From NCBI GenBank assembly GCA_027627225.1, contig CM051033.1:10402558-10466557 (forward strand): a DNA stretch of 64,000 nucleotides, given 5' to 3'. The notes under the pieces were generated by a model. The model was given only the letters and a program-made list of their open reading frames with translations, was not told where the DNA came from and did not search any database. This DNA comes from Congeria kusceri. Lineage: Eukaryota; Mollusca; Bivalvia; Myida; Dreissenidae. Positions 47,390-60,094 of the stretch are shown here, in pieces. The stretch's first letter is position 1. Every line of letters begins with the position of its first letter. A program made the translations under genes and the position numbers.

Positions 47390-47640
47390 GTGAGGTTAAC
47401 TTTCGTTGGAAACACGGGGTGTGGACGTTTGATTGGGGTGGAAAAGCACCTGGTCTCGGCAGTTATACGTGCTATATCATTTATGTCTTGTTTGGTGGGT
47501 ATATTTCCGTCGACATATGGTCTACATTGTTACGGATTTGCCATCATTTTGACATTTCGATTACCACAAGAAGTCGCTTTTGTTTAGTTTCAGTTGTTTC
47601 TTTGAACATTGAGTGGGCGGTCAATCCACAAAAAACATGA
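47390..47640 (-). repeat. Inverted, diverged copy of the 1,080-1,200 / 41,345-41,460 block
   Basis: Read on the minus strand this gives the CACCAGGTGCTTTTCCACCC and CACCCCGTGTTTCCAACGAA parts of the block seen at 1,080-1,200, with scattered changes. The following 150 bases remain faintly similar. It lies in an expansion of copy 2 that is absent from copy 1. Confidence 0.75.
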
Positions 47641-47789
47641 GATTTGAACAAAAATAAGTGTGCAGTTTATGATTTTATAGACATAACTGTTTTGTACGTA
47701 TTTATTTATTTATAAATATAATAAACACGTGAACAACACTTAGTAATATTTAGAATGTGATCTTACACAAATGTAATGCGTTATATAGA

Positions 47790-47928
47790 GAATACTAGGT
47801 TAGTGTTGAATAAAGATAAGTTTATTTAGCGAGGCTTAGAAAACCTGAAGCATGAGCTTTGGCGAATGGTTCACGTTTTCGTGCCGAGCAAATAAACTTA
47901 TCTTTATTCAACTCTTACCTAGTATTCT
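47790..47928. repeat. Inverted repeat with ~38-bp arms (stem-loop)
   Basis: Left arm 47,790-47,827 (GAATACTAGGTTAGTGTTGA then ATAAAGATAAGTTTATTT) and right arm 47,889-47,926 (its reverse complement) differ at about two positions; the loop is about 61 bp and begins and ends with AGCGAGGC / GCCGAGC. It could be the terminal repeats of a very small MITE. Absent from copy 1. Confidence 0.88.
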
Positions 47929-48784
47929 ATTTACCCCATCATTTATTTTGAAAATAAACGAAAGAAAACGCAGTAAATATTACGAAAAACATGACAGGAC
48001 GTCACAAAATCAACAAGATGACGTCATTATACTGCGCGTGACTGCTTTATCGCCACAGTGTTGAAATAAAGCAAAGTTTATTCCATGGGGTGTTATTTCG
48101 TCAATGCAGTCCGAATGATGGGATAAAATGCGTTATAATTCTCACTGTTCACAAAATCATGAATTTATGCAACATAACATTACATTTAGTGTCAGTTTTT
48201 ATTAACTGATAAGCTAGTTTAATGGAACATTCTTACATGACACGCGCTGTTTTCTATAGACAAAGAAGAAGAATTTCCGTTGTTAAATTTCCAATAAACA
48301 AGTCAAAAATGTAGTTCCAAGACTGTAAAACTATAGTTCGCATTGTAAGTGCAGACTATGTTGACCGGTAATGTTAGAATCGAAATAAGTTTCGCTTGAT
48401 CATTGTTAATCTGTTAATAAACAACATGCTATTCTAAAAATCGTTGTTTATTTATTGATAAACAACTCAAAATCGAAAATATTTTTTTAATTATACTGTG
48501 TATCACAAAGATGCGTTATTCTTGCAAGCAAGACCGTATGTTGTCACAACCAACCTGAAAGGTTCTACATATATTAACAAATAGTTTAATGCAACAGCAA
48601 ATCTAATTAATTTCATATTGTAAGGGGACTTGTTCACAGGTTTTTGTATTTTGTTTTTGTATTTTGTAAAGAAATGGCATTAAACGTCCTAACTTGTAAA
48701 AGCATCTGAAATAAAAAGCACTTTTACTATAAAAGAAAAAAGTGACTCCCACCAGTGTTCGAACATCAGCCCACCGGTTCAAAT

Positions 48785-48919
48785 GTCCGATGCGTTACAT
48801 CTCGGCCATTCCGACGTCCATACTAGGCAGTCCGATGCGTTACATCTCGGCCATTCCGACGTCCATACAAGGCAGTCCGATGCGTTACATCTCGGCCATT
48901 CCGACGTCCATACTAGGCA
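48785..48919 (+). repeat. 45-bp x 3 minisatellite
   Basis: Three almost identical units start at 48,785, 48,830 and 48,875, each GTCCGATGCGTTACATCTCG followed by GCCATTCCGACGTCCATACT and AGGCA. Segmental copy 1 has a single related unit at about 4,360-4,402. The array is read as an open frame at 48,742-48,945 only because 45 is a multiple of three. Confidence 0.93.
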
Positions 48920-49719
48920 GTGTATTTTTTACTGTATCTAAGTAATTTACGCGTTTTTAACAATTTCAACGAAAACAACAGAAACACTCCAAATTATTCC
49001 ATCGTTTCGCGTTACATCGCTTTATATTTTTACCCATTTCAACTAATGATTACTCATTAAACAAACGGTATTTACAGCATATTTCTAGGTCAATAGTGTT
49101 ATAACGCCCCTTTAAATACTATATTTTTTATTTTTTGAATATGTGACAACAAGTTTCAAAATTATCAAATCGCCAGTTTGTTAAAAGGTCTCTTTAACAA
49201 CTTAAATTAACCTAAAATATGCTGTATGCGTATCAGGTATTACTTTCTGTGTGTTTGTAGATTACATAGGCACTAAACTTATGTTAAAAAATATATATGT
49301 ATATACACTAAATGGTAATTGACTAAAAACGTTTCAGTGGTCGTAATAAAAAAGTGTTTATTGGAAAGCCGTTCAAACACTGTTTACCTTTATTGTACAT
49401 TTGGTACATACAAATAAGGACCACTAGGTTGTTTATATTTAAGATCTTTGTCAAGCGTTTATTGTGAATTGTGCAGATGTTTACTGGCATTATTTAAACG
49501 TTCACTTCTAACATGGATCTACATATGGAATCAGCTTTTGTTAAAAGATGCACCATGAACATGTACCTGTCATTGTAATATATAGGTCATAACTTTTTTA
49601 CATTAAAACCCACGCAATAAATAGGTTACTAAGTGCACTCGTATTTTCAACAGCTTACAGAGCCAGTAAGGACAATGCTTATGTCGCTTGTGCAGACATA
49701 AAGTTTCTTTATCACCTCT

Positions 49720-49962
49720 CTAGCACAAGTGTGTACTTTTAATGGCGTGCGCTTTCCTGCGGGTGAAGGCGGCTTTACCTTTCAAGATAGAGTCTCGTGA
49801 TAACGTTTCTTCTGTCTGAAGTCGGGATGTCAACATATATACATATGAAATTTGGTTGAAAATGAATTCTGTGTTTGAATGTTTAGGAGTTTCAATGTTA
49901 TTTTCATTACACATTTCCAATGTATTAATATGCCTTGGATGTTGTTTAATAGATATTTGCAT
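49720..49962 (-). other. Open frame shared by both segmental copies, function unknown
   Basis: Partner of 4,944-5,204, sharing its last 40 or so residues (SRDSILKGKAAFTRRKAHAI in this copy). See that entry; not called as a gene. Confidence 0.2.
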
Positions 49963-50094
49963 AAATTGCTATTGAAGTAATATTCATGGCGAAACTTTAG
50001 TATGTGTATAAAGATTCTGTTAGTACTAGCATTAGCTGTGAGCCGTTCGATGTACGCAGACTTTGATGCGTAGCACGCACCATATGTCAAGTTT

Positions 50095-51895
50095 ATCATA
50101 GCGAATGACGCTTAGTTGTTAATCCAGTAATTTTATTAAGATGGACGATCCAATTTCCACTTTTTAAAATTTATTAAAGCATCATAATTTAAAGTATTCG
50201 TATTGACAAGCATACTGCTTGCCTCTCCCATCTGCGTTATTTTGCAGAATGCACTATTTCTCCGAATGACTGTTATGTGGCGGAAAAAAAATCTTATTTA
50301 TTGCAAAATGAATGTTTATTGTAATTTTCAAAGAATGTTAAAGCAAAATAATAATTGCAAACTGTACATTAACACATTGTTAAGCTAATTAATACGTTTA
50401 AACACTACGATAAAATAAATTTACAAAACACGTTTATTAAACAAACCATACTATTAGTAATTTGATAGCTAAACGTTGACATCCACCTGTATAGTATTAC
50501 AGCAAAATTCAACATCTCCCGACGAATATGAAAAGACCTAACCGCGCGTTGTTATACTGGAACTTTCTTGGCGTATTCGTTTTTGTCAACACAGAAGAAA
50601 CTAGATAACCTTACATTAAGAACACAATCCTACCGTTCTACACAGAAATAAAATAAACTATGCTTTTAGATATATACAATTGGTAAGAAATGTGTGTGGC
50701 AGATACATATTTAATTGGAACATAACAAAGTCAAATATAGCCTTACTATTGAGGACGTTTCATGACGACAATTGACGATAATATAAATCTTTTAGTTTAA
50801 GCTTTTGTTTATTCTTTTACTGAGACTTTCCGGTAATTGCATTAGAAAAAAAACAATGGTAAATACTGTATATAAGTATATTCGCACTAAAGGATCGCAA
50901 TGTGGTCAATCGTCCTGGGTCGTCAAACGCTTTATTGCAGGCATCTCTTGATGTATGTATTCATCTTATCTTGACGCTTCACTGCATTCGATATCAGCAA
51001 CATGAAATTAGGTAGAACAAGGAGTCAGTTTTATAACGCGCATCATCGCAATAAATAAGTACACTACGTGACTCCACATTTAAAAGCATGGCATAAACAA
51101 ATAAGAACAAACATGTTGTAAAATTTCAAGATGGTTCAATGATTATCAATAAAACATGTTTCAACTAAATTAAGGCATCAGAGGTAATGATAATGGAATT
51201 GATTGACTACGATTTCATAAAATGTTTTCAATCCTACACTAAATGATATAGGTAACTGTGTACTTATGCGTACAAATATATATTTTTTGTATACACAACT
51301 GTAATTTATGTAATAACTAATTAAACACGTTTGACTTAAACTAATTTAAGACGCATAAATGACCCACCTACATGTTCATCTTATTTCTAGGGTTGAAAAC
51401 CAGAAGCTACTTCCTGCTTTTTAAATCAATAGCGGTTAGTACCTTCTGATTTTCAACACTCGATACAATGTTTGAATCTATGTGAAACAGAATGTTATTG
51501 CGGTGAATGACCTAGTGTCTGGGTGATAAACCTTAAACAAAGTGCACGAATACGTCTCTTGCCTCTGACTTGCACAATTGTAAAAAATAAAAATGCAATT
51601 ACAGCGCTGATTTACTTGATCGGAAATTGCTCTGCCATTGAAATCCGGATGCGAACAAAAAGAGCATTTACGATCAGCAAACTTAATTATAGAAATTTCC
51701 TTCACTTGTTCAATTGCTTTTTTATGCGGTTTAACATCGGTCTCCCTGACCTAAGAATATAATTTAATTCCACATAATATATGTGATTTAGTACATTTAC
51801 ATGTATCGAAAAAGTTAAACCGAAATGTAATATGCTACATGACATATGATACTGAGAAGCAATTTTAGGCAGCATTTTAAGATTATTATAAAGAA
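50095..51895. other. 1.8-kb segment present only in segmental copy 2
   Basis: Copy 1 passes directly from CACTATATGTCAG to AAAATGCTTGAT near 5,312, whereas copy 2 has 1.8 kb between the same flanks. GTCAA occurs at both edges (about 50,089 and 51,897). No transposase or tRNA-like head is seen, and the frames at 51,478-51,705 and 51,523-51,762 are unrecognised. It contains the repeat fragment shared with 33,140-33,295. Confidence 0.65.
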
Positions 51896-54800
51896 AGTCA
51901 AAAGGAAAATGCTTGATTTGATCCATGGCTTATATATGCTCACTGGTAAGCGTTTCTACCGCAATATCAACGGCGGCTTTGGTAGCTATTCAATAATCGT
52001 AAGAAATGTATAAGCGTTGAACATTTTTTATACATTTTAACGTCACGACTGCTGCCTATCAGGCATAATAAATATGTATCACTAATATGTAGTTAATTTA
52101 GTGAATGATAGTGAACATGCTGCACACAAACTAGTGCGTGTACTGAAACGATATACATTAATTATATAAACAAATTAATCAATCCAGCATTAACTGTTAG
52201 TACTTAATGCATTGGCAAAAAAAAACTATGTTGCACTAGCATGACATTTCGATGAAAAAAAGCTAAACAATCATGTCTTGGCAGGCATTGCGATAAATAT
52301 CGTGAAACTCTAGAACATATGAATTAACATGATTCTTTCCGAAGTTAATCGTGGAAGAAATGTAGAAAGAAATCTGAACAAAAAATATATTGTAAGCTTT
52401 AAGCTTTCTGAACATGCCTTAACGATTGTCATCTTGTGTCTATTGTACCGTCGCTCTTTTGAATTTGAGAAATTACCCGTTGCCTAGTGCCAAGTAGGAT
52501 GTGTTTGTTTAAAGTGTAAATATATGCCCATCTGCTTATGTGCTTTGCATAAATTGTACCTGACACCGGTACATTCGGTTCAATAATCGAGCATTAATGG
52601 TTGACTATCAAACAAGCTATACAAAGGCAACATACGCATTCATGAGTGCAGAGCAAGCGTTTCAACACGCACTTATTTCCGAACGCTGAGGCTACAATTT
52701 AATTTCAAATAATACAACTTATTTCGTAGTATGGTAATATTGTGAATAACTGAACGTGAGTCATAAGTATAGAAATATTGCTTTGCATTTCGTTGATTAA
52801 ATTATAATAGACCTGACATTATTTTTTTCAGTCGCCCTGCGGCAAAAATCAATTAATTTGTCACAAATAAAATACAAGTTTATGGTCCTTTATGGAAGTG
52901 GTTCTCCTGGTATAGCATTTGGCAATAATATAATGGAAGGTAAAACGCATTCATATTCCCTAGGGAGTCATTAGGGCGTTTGTGTGAAATATACAAGGCA
53001 ATTATATGTTTATTCCAATGCGTTTGTTTTATCAGGCGCTGCAACCCCCATTCATTTCCTGGAAATGCATTAAGCGATCTAATAAAGCATACTTAAAATA
53101 TACGTGGAACCCTTCTTTATGGTGTTTGTACTGCAATGTAATTTATTTCTATTTATAATGTGTCTTGTGCATTATTCATTAGGACATTACCTCTATGTAT
53201 GCAGTGATTTAACCCTTCTGTTCTACCAGATAATATGCATAAACATTATACAAACCAACGTACTACAGAAGTGAATTCGAAAACCTGTTAATGTGCACTG
53301 TTTAAATATAACTACACACACTGAAAAATAATATGGGCCTATACAGACAAATCTACAAAGATACCCCATACAGTGAGACTAAACACAAGCAAATGTGTTA
53401 AAGTCTGTTTTGAATGGATTTAACTTGCATATATACGGGTACTTGTCTGGATCAATATGAACACATATTAGACCCGTGCGAATACAAAGCAAAACAGACA
53501 GGCAACATTGTCGTTTTCGCACATAATATTTAAGTAAGTGGTACGTTGGAATGCTACAGTTACCGATGACTACTAGCAAATATAATTATATAATACTAAT
53601 AACATATTTCATCAATTATTTTATAAACATATAATGCGTTAGAATGTCATTCGCCAAGCTTTGTTACATAAACTCAGACCCTTAATACGAGTTTATTGAT
53701 GACTGATTAATTCCAACCACATTGACAATTGTTTTTGTACTGTGTGCCTATCTCAATGACTTAGTTGAACGCTGAATATCTATTAAAACAATTGTTACAT
53801 AGCGGCGAAACGTACCGTCAATTAAGAAACATTGCTATTATCTGATCAACACGAGATTCGGGTGGTCAATACATTCTGAATATATATATTTGAAACACAT
53901 ATACATATTGTTCATTAATTTATCAACAATGCACATATACATTTTTCTCTGAGTAGGGTGCTTGGTTTTAGATGGAGCTCAAAGCCCTCGTTGGAAAAAT
54001 ATGCATTATTGCCATAGATGAATAGTGAATACATCTCAAACTGTCGCATATATATTCCAATTTCTTATTATGTAGTTTTGATTTCTGAATTATCAAATGT
54101 GTCAAAATACGAAACATCTACACGTTATTTTGGAAAAAGAATCATTTTATATCATGCAATATCCATTTCTCGATTTCCCTAGAGTTTTAGTGAATATTTT
54201 TATGAAGAATGCATGTATGTCTTATGCTACTCTATTTAAATTATTAAAACTGGCTAACTTACACCAAGCACCATAAAAAACAACACAACAACGATTTAAG
54301 TCCAAATGCACCAAAAGATGTTTAACGAATCTCTATATATATGTATTAGAATCGATTGTACCATTACTATATCAATCTAGAAAATAATGTCATCGTTGTA
54401 ATGACATTCTGCTTTTGCATGCAATGTAATATCTTCATCGTCTGTGCGTTAACTACATTACAGAGATTCATATTCTTAACTTACATTTGAGTTTAGTCAT
54501 CATTATTGGCCTCTACTGGAAACGGTTGTTGGATTGACTGCAATTTACTCATACATATATTAGACATCAAACTATCGGGTGTATATTGTGTCTTGTCTTA
54601 AGCCACCGAAGTCTGAAATGAAACGTCTTTATGTTTACATTTCCTGGTATTGTCAATATGTTTTCTAATAGTTTCCATATAATGAAGATCATTTATAATT
54701 AATTATTGACATTGACTTTGAGAACACTAGAAAGCATGGAAAGATTATTCAAATTATTTGCAATAATAAACGCGAACGTTAATACGCGTAATTACGATCC

Positions 54801-56502
54801 CCCAGAGACAAAACTTTATTCGTCTTATTTCTGGTACAGGAATAATCAATTAACTGCACATGCAAACATCGCAATTTGCTGCAACATTATCACTGAAAGT
54901 GATTTTCGTAATACTTTTCATTTGAAAACGGTAACACCACTAACAACAAATCTAAATACATTTTGTGATATTTTTTTGCGACAGCTGTTTCGTTTTCATC
55001 AAGACTATATTTATTGTGATATTGCAATAGTGTGAGAAATATAAACAATTCTAGATTTCATTGCCAATAAAACGTGCAATTATAACTGATATTACTTCAT
55101 TATGTATTAGAATTCAATTGTAAGAGTTTCTCTTTACCTTTATATTGTAATGAATGTGAATAGTGTAGCCATTTCCATCTGTTTGGAGAAGTGACGGTGA
55201 TTCCCTTAACGTGCCCAGATGCAGCAATCGATTCACTTAATCAAGCATTACTTGTTTTCGACGGCAATAAAATAATGCGCAGACAACGTCGATAATAGTA
55301 CCACATAAGGTATCAATAATGTACATCAATGAAGCCGATTTGTGGTTTTTCCTTGAGGTAAGACGATCCTTGTATTTACGACTCTCAATTCATTATCTGC
55401 CTCGCTGCATGAGTAATGATTGTTTTACGGCTCAAATGGTGTGTAAATAATGAAAATGTGGCTAAAATATGTATTTTAAAGTGTAATCAATTTAATTGTC
55501 ATTACTTATATAAATTATACTATTAATTTATTAAAAATATTTATATCTATGTATAAAAATAAAATTCATTAAAGCACATGGCTATCGCATATAAATTCGG
55601 TACCTTGTTTTAAGCATCTTATATACTGTCAAGATTTTTTCTCGAATAAGGCGTATTTCTATATCGTGACATCATGCGGTATTATATTATTCAATCTGAA
55701 GCCTTCCGCGCCTGTTCTGTATTGGTATTAAAGTAACAGTGCATTTATGATATTTCCACGCTTATGTTATACGACAACTTGACTTTTACTTTTTACCATA
55801 TAGGGCAATACGGAATACTTACGTGCAATTTGACATGTACTAGCAGTCTACATGTACATGGACCCTGTGTATAGACAATAAACACATGGCTTTAAGGGAG
55901 AAGAAAAAACGGAGTTAATTAATAAAGCATATACATACAAATACATATTTCATTTAAATGTCTTGCCGTTAAGCATCATTTGTTATAAAGCACTAATATG
56001 TTACATCAAATTTGTAATACATTAAATTTCAAACGAACGTGTATTGCTCCATGTAACAGGGCCATGTCCTTGAATGACAGTTGTAGGTGAAACGCTTTTA
56101 AAATTATTTGTAGCGCAAAATAATCAGGGTTGGTGCGAGACACGTGATTAATATGCTCTTGTTTAGGGTCACAACGTGAGGAAACAAAGAAGTGCTTATG
56201 TCTGTCCGCATTTCAAGGACAAATCAAACGACATCTTTTTGCCACGGATGGCTTGAAAATCGTGTTCAACGAGTGTAAAGTTGGGTTCTACAACGTACTA
56301 AAAGCTACTTACTGGTCACGATGTTTGTATAAACCAATTTGAAATAAATTTCCCAAACGTTACACACGCTTTCACGTCCTCCAGTTCACACTAGCTATAC
56401 CATTGACTGCGGACGGGTAAAGAAGAAAACCGATTTCATCGTGAGACTTCAGTGCATTATGACATAATATCATTTCAACTGGTTACTCCGTTATCAAATA
56501 CC

Positions 56503-56650
56503 CTTAATAACATGCGCTGGTCTTTTATTTGAGGCAAGTGACCAATTACCTATACAATACAGGACAACAAGCACAATACAACACGAAACGCAAACATGCT
56601 TATAACTGGGGTAACTGCCTTTGAACGGTCAATGCTGACAAAACTGGGCA
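56503..56650 (+). repeat. Dispersed repeat (GGTCTTTTATTTGAGGCAAG family), copy 1
   Basis: GCTGGTCTTTTATTTGAGG, AAGTGACCAATTACCTATAC and GAACGGTCAATG match the reverse complement of 62,406-62,575, and the 3' part matches 59,925-60,090. The unit boundaries are approximate; no coding capacity. Confidence 0.8.
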
Positions 56651-57335
56651 GTGATAAAGATCATCATAACGAATTGGATGCTACAAATGACAGACATGTT
56701 ACTTGCAATGAGTTTTCACTGAATTTTACTACTCTTTGTACTTTGTACTATTAATAAAATGTACAAATAATAATGTATACCAATGTATACATACTATTTA
56801 GTCCAGACGTATCAGGTGAAACAGCAGACGCATGAAGTAGTAATTAACTAGAATTGTGTATGTACAGATACTACGAGCTCGAGACAGATTTTTATGTATC
56901 ATACCACTATGGTAATATCGGCCTGATACAAAGGTGCCTTTTTTGTATCAGGTCAGTAGCGTTTATATCAGTCAATATTGTGAGGTACGTCATATTACTC
57001 TAAATCAACTATAAGGTCAACATTTTCGGTAATAATGAATCAGATTCAACAAAACAAACAATTTGACTCCAAGAACGTATATTACATGTAGTTATTATTT
57101 TAAATCGTCATAAATAACAAACAAACGTTCTTTATTTCATTATACACATAAACCCGCACTTTGGTAGTGGTTTGACGTCATCAATAGAACAAAAATGAAT
57201 CCATACACAATTATTTCAATACATTCCTTTTAAATGCACTAAAAGTCATTTTTTACCAAAAGGTGAACATTATATAGTCAATATTGACACGAACTTGAAA
57301 ATGTCATTTTCAATACACAACTGAGTGAAGTTATT

Positions 57336-57590
57336 AGTGAAGTTACCAATATATTGCACACGCTAATTTATTAGTACTTACATGCATCTTTACATTGCAT
57401 TGAGTTAACACCGACTGGTGGCACATTCTGTGGCCAATACTCTGAGTGCAGTTACCAATATATTACACACGTTGATCTATTATTTAAAGTATGTACGTGT
57501 ATCTTTACATCGCAATGAGCTAGTATTAAATGCAAAGTCAAATAATTTAAAACACCGACTTGTAGATAATTATGTGACCAATATTCAGAT
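57336..57590 (+). repeat. Diverged tandem duplication (~109-bp offset)
   Basis: AGTGAAGTTACCAATATATT (57,336) recurs as AGTGCAGTTACCAATATATT (57,445), and both copies continue through ATCTTTACAT-GCA and ACACCGACT. Confidence 0.75.
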
Positions 57591-59790
57591 GTTCAAGGCT
57601 GACATTTGCAAAATGTGTGGACATTGTATTATTAATGTCGCTATTATTGCTGCAGTATATATTAAACGCTACATAACGGCGCTGTATTAATTTAGGTACG
57701 GAAGTAACTATTTTTGTAGTAGGCAATATGTCATGTATCGGAAAAAAGATTGGCACAAACATCTTATTTGTTCAATAACACATCCATGCTTGTGTGCCTC
57801 TTGTGGACGTTATAAGAACTTCAAGAGCGAGTACTCGAACGAATTGTTTATCTTACGTTTTTTTTCTTGAACGTAGTCTATGGCACATTATTTTCTTATC
57901 AAACAATTGCCAGAATTGTTTGTCTCTTTCCGGATAATAGCAACACAAATTGTTCACCTATTTAAGCATCTTGTTTATGTACGCTATCGTACAGATCTAG
58001 GTCTGTAAACCGTCATTTTGAAAAGTGTTTCAATATATAACGATGTTCATCGGTTATAATGATACAGTTGTTTATTGAAATCGATTAATGCATCTCATAG
58101 AAGAAATGCTTCGGTTAAAGTCATAACTTTTATTAATTTTTAAAGTTCGAATAAATACATAGTAGTTTGATATATATGCATATACTGAAATAAATAATAA
58201 GACATATGCCAGTTCCAAAATCACTATGGTTATCATTTACAACAATACATGGGTCAAAAACGTGCAAACTATAGTACCCGAATTATAGAATGAGCAAGAA
58301 TTACACACTCAATATAAATGACTTACAGGAATATGTATGTAACATGGTTCTTGCAGTAAATAACTAGAGTCAAAACGTCGAGTTAAATACCATTAAACGA
58401 CTTCATTACAATCGCATTTGCACATCTAAATTTGTATTGATCATTAATGACTTGTTAGTAACCCCAAAGTAGACATGAGTTACTTACCATAATTCATTTT
58501 CCTAGAACAACAGAGTTATGAATTATTTAGAAGAGATGATGGTTAAGGATTCTGAAATAAAATAAAAAAACAATCTCATTGGATCATATCACGTCAATAT
58601 ACTGTATGGTGTCACCCACACCTTTATGAGTTTTACAGTGCACATCGATATATAAGCGACAATACAAACATTACCAACCTTTGCTTATATTATTTCAAAA
58701 CTCTAAAGAATAGTACATAATAAGAAAACACAATTTTTTTTGTAAATGTAAAATAAATACCAAACATAAAAAACTGAATAATAAAATACAACAAAACGTT
58801 TAAAAGCGCGTATTTATCTGCAGCGTTTAATATCTTCGCTACCCTAGGTTAATTTCTGTAAAGCGTTAGTGCCGAGTCGTTCCGATTTTATACCACAACT
58901 AAACAATACGACACGAATAGCACCATACCATAGGAAATAAAACACTCCAAATAAAATACGAATTCACGAGAAAATTAAATAGTCAATTTTGCTTTTTTAT
59001 TCCCCAATACGTGCTTTGACGAGTTCAGGTTATTCGCAGCCTTAGTAATGGGATGCAACGAAGTTAATATATGCATCAGAAACACCGTAAGATGTATTTG
59101 GTGGTTCAAACGGAAACAATATGCTTAGCGGTCTTGTCCGATATTCAACACTGCAACTTATATTGTAGATGTATTATCGTCTAGAGGCTGCGCGCGTAAT
59201 AATACAAAGTATAATGTCATCAAAATCGTATTTTTTATCTGACGTATGTTAACAAAGTGTGTGAATAATTTGCAGAATTCGTGTCTACTCCATAACAGCC
59301 TGTAACTTTAAAAAGATTGGTCATCGATGCGTACGCATTTCAAAGTTCACATACTGCGATTCCAAAGTAGACATACTGCGAAATGAAGATTTCAATAAAT
59401 ATTTTAAACATAAATTACAAATGCGTTTCACATATGTGTTTAACGATGATTAAGACATTCTTAAACACATGATGAATTAGATTAAGTTTAAAGATTCGCA
59501 GTATGAAAACGTTTTCAAGCGAAAACAGCGGCTCTATTGCAATTGATACATTCATTAGAAGGGTAAAACTTTGTACAGTGTGCTATTGAACTTTACGAGT
59601 ACATATTTAGCTTCTATTTCCAGATAATCAATGAACACCATATTTCATACAGATGTATAAGTATGCGAATATCGAGATGCGCGTGTATCGATTTCTATCT
59701 TTGTGTTCAAACTGCATAAAACGTTACAGTACTTTTTTTTTTGTTTTATCATACTGTGCATGGCAGTGAGAATATCAGACTTTTTTTACA

Positions 59791-59920
59791 TCATTAGAGT
59801 GGACACGAATCAACGCTCAATCTCCCAATCATTAAAGTGGGCACGAATCAACGCTCAATCTCCCAATCATTAGAGTGGACATGAATCAACGCTCAATCTC
59901 CCAATCATTAGAGTGGACAC
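59791..59920 (+). repeat. 38-bp x 3.4 minisatellite
   Basis: Units start at 59,791, 59,829, 59,867 and 59,905 (partial), each TCATTAGAGTGGACACGAAT followed by CAACGCTCAATCTCCCAA, with one or two changes per unit. The array runs directly into the dispersed repeat at 59,925. Confidence 0.95.
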
Positions 59921-59924
59921 TTTA

Positions 59925-60090
59925 TTTATGACAATTTACACATTGCCAAAAACAACACACAACATCACATAAACACATAACAAACACAAAACACACATGA
60001 ATAAAACTGAGGTCACAGCCTTGGAATGGTTAATGCAAAGCATTTGTGTTTTAAACCGGTTTGTGGGCGCCCAAACCTTACACTTGGCCC
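59925..60090 (+). repeat. Dispersed repeat (same family as 56,503), copy 2
   Basis: Contains ACACAACATCACATAAACAC, GGTCACAGCCTTGGAATGGT and TTAAACCGGTTT, in the same order as the reverse complement of 62,406-62,575. Confidence 0.75.
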
Positions 60091-60094
60091 AGAA

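Larger units (their letters stand above)
40790..55260 (+). repeat. Segmental duplication, copy 2
   Basis: Collinear with 1-8,830 but about 5.6 kb longer. Extra material lies at about 41,540-43,885 (core-repeat DNA and unknown sequence), 44,699-45,835 (local tandem duplication plus a MITE), 46,900-48,190 (hairpin region and inverted fragment), 48,785-48,919 (minisatellite) and 50,095-51,895 (unknown). It lacks the inverted-repeat element of 71-510 and the intact palindrome of 3,976-4,061. No gene is supported. Confidence 0.9.
55260..59790. other. AT-rich DNA with a few repeat fragments
   Basis: Holds a dispersed repeat at 56,503-56,650, a stretch at 56,030-56,480 with faint similarity to 61,800-62,170, and a local duplication at 57,336-57,590. 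No gene is supported. Confidence 0.5.

Noticed and set aside
54706..55035. 109-codon frame in segmental copy 2
   Set aside because: The paralogous region of copy 1 (about 8,240-8,600) is interrupted by stops and shifts, and no domain is visible.
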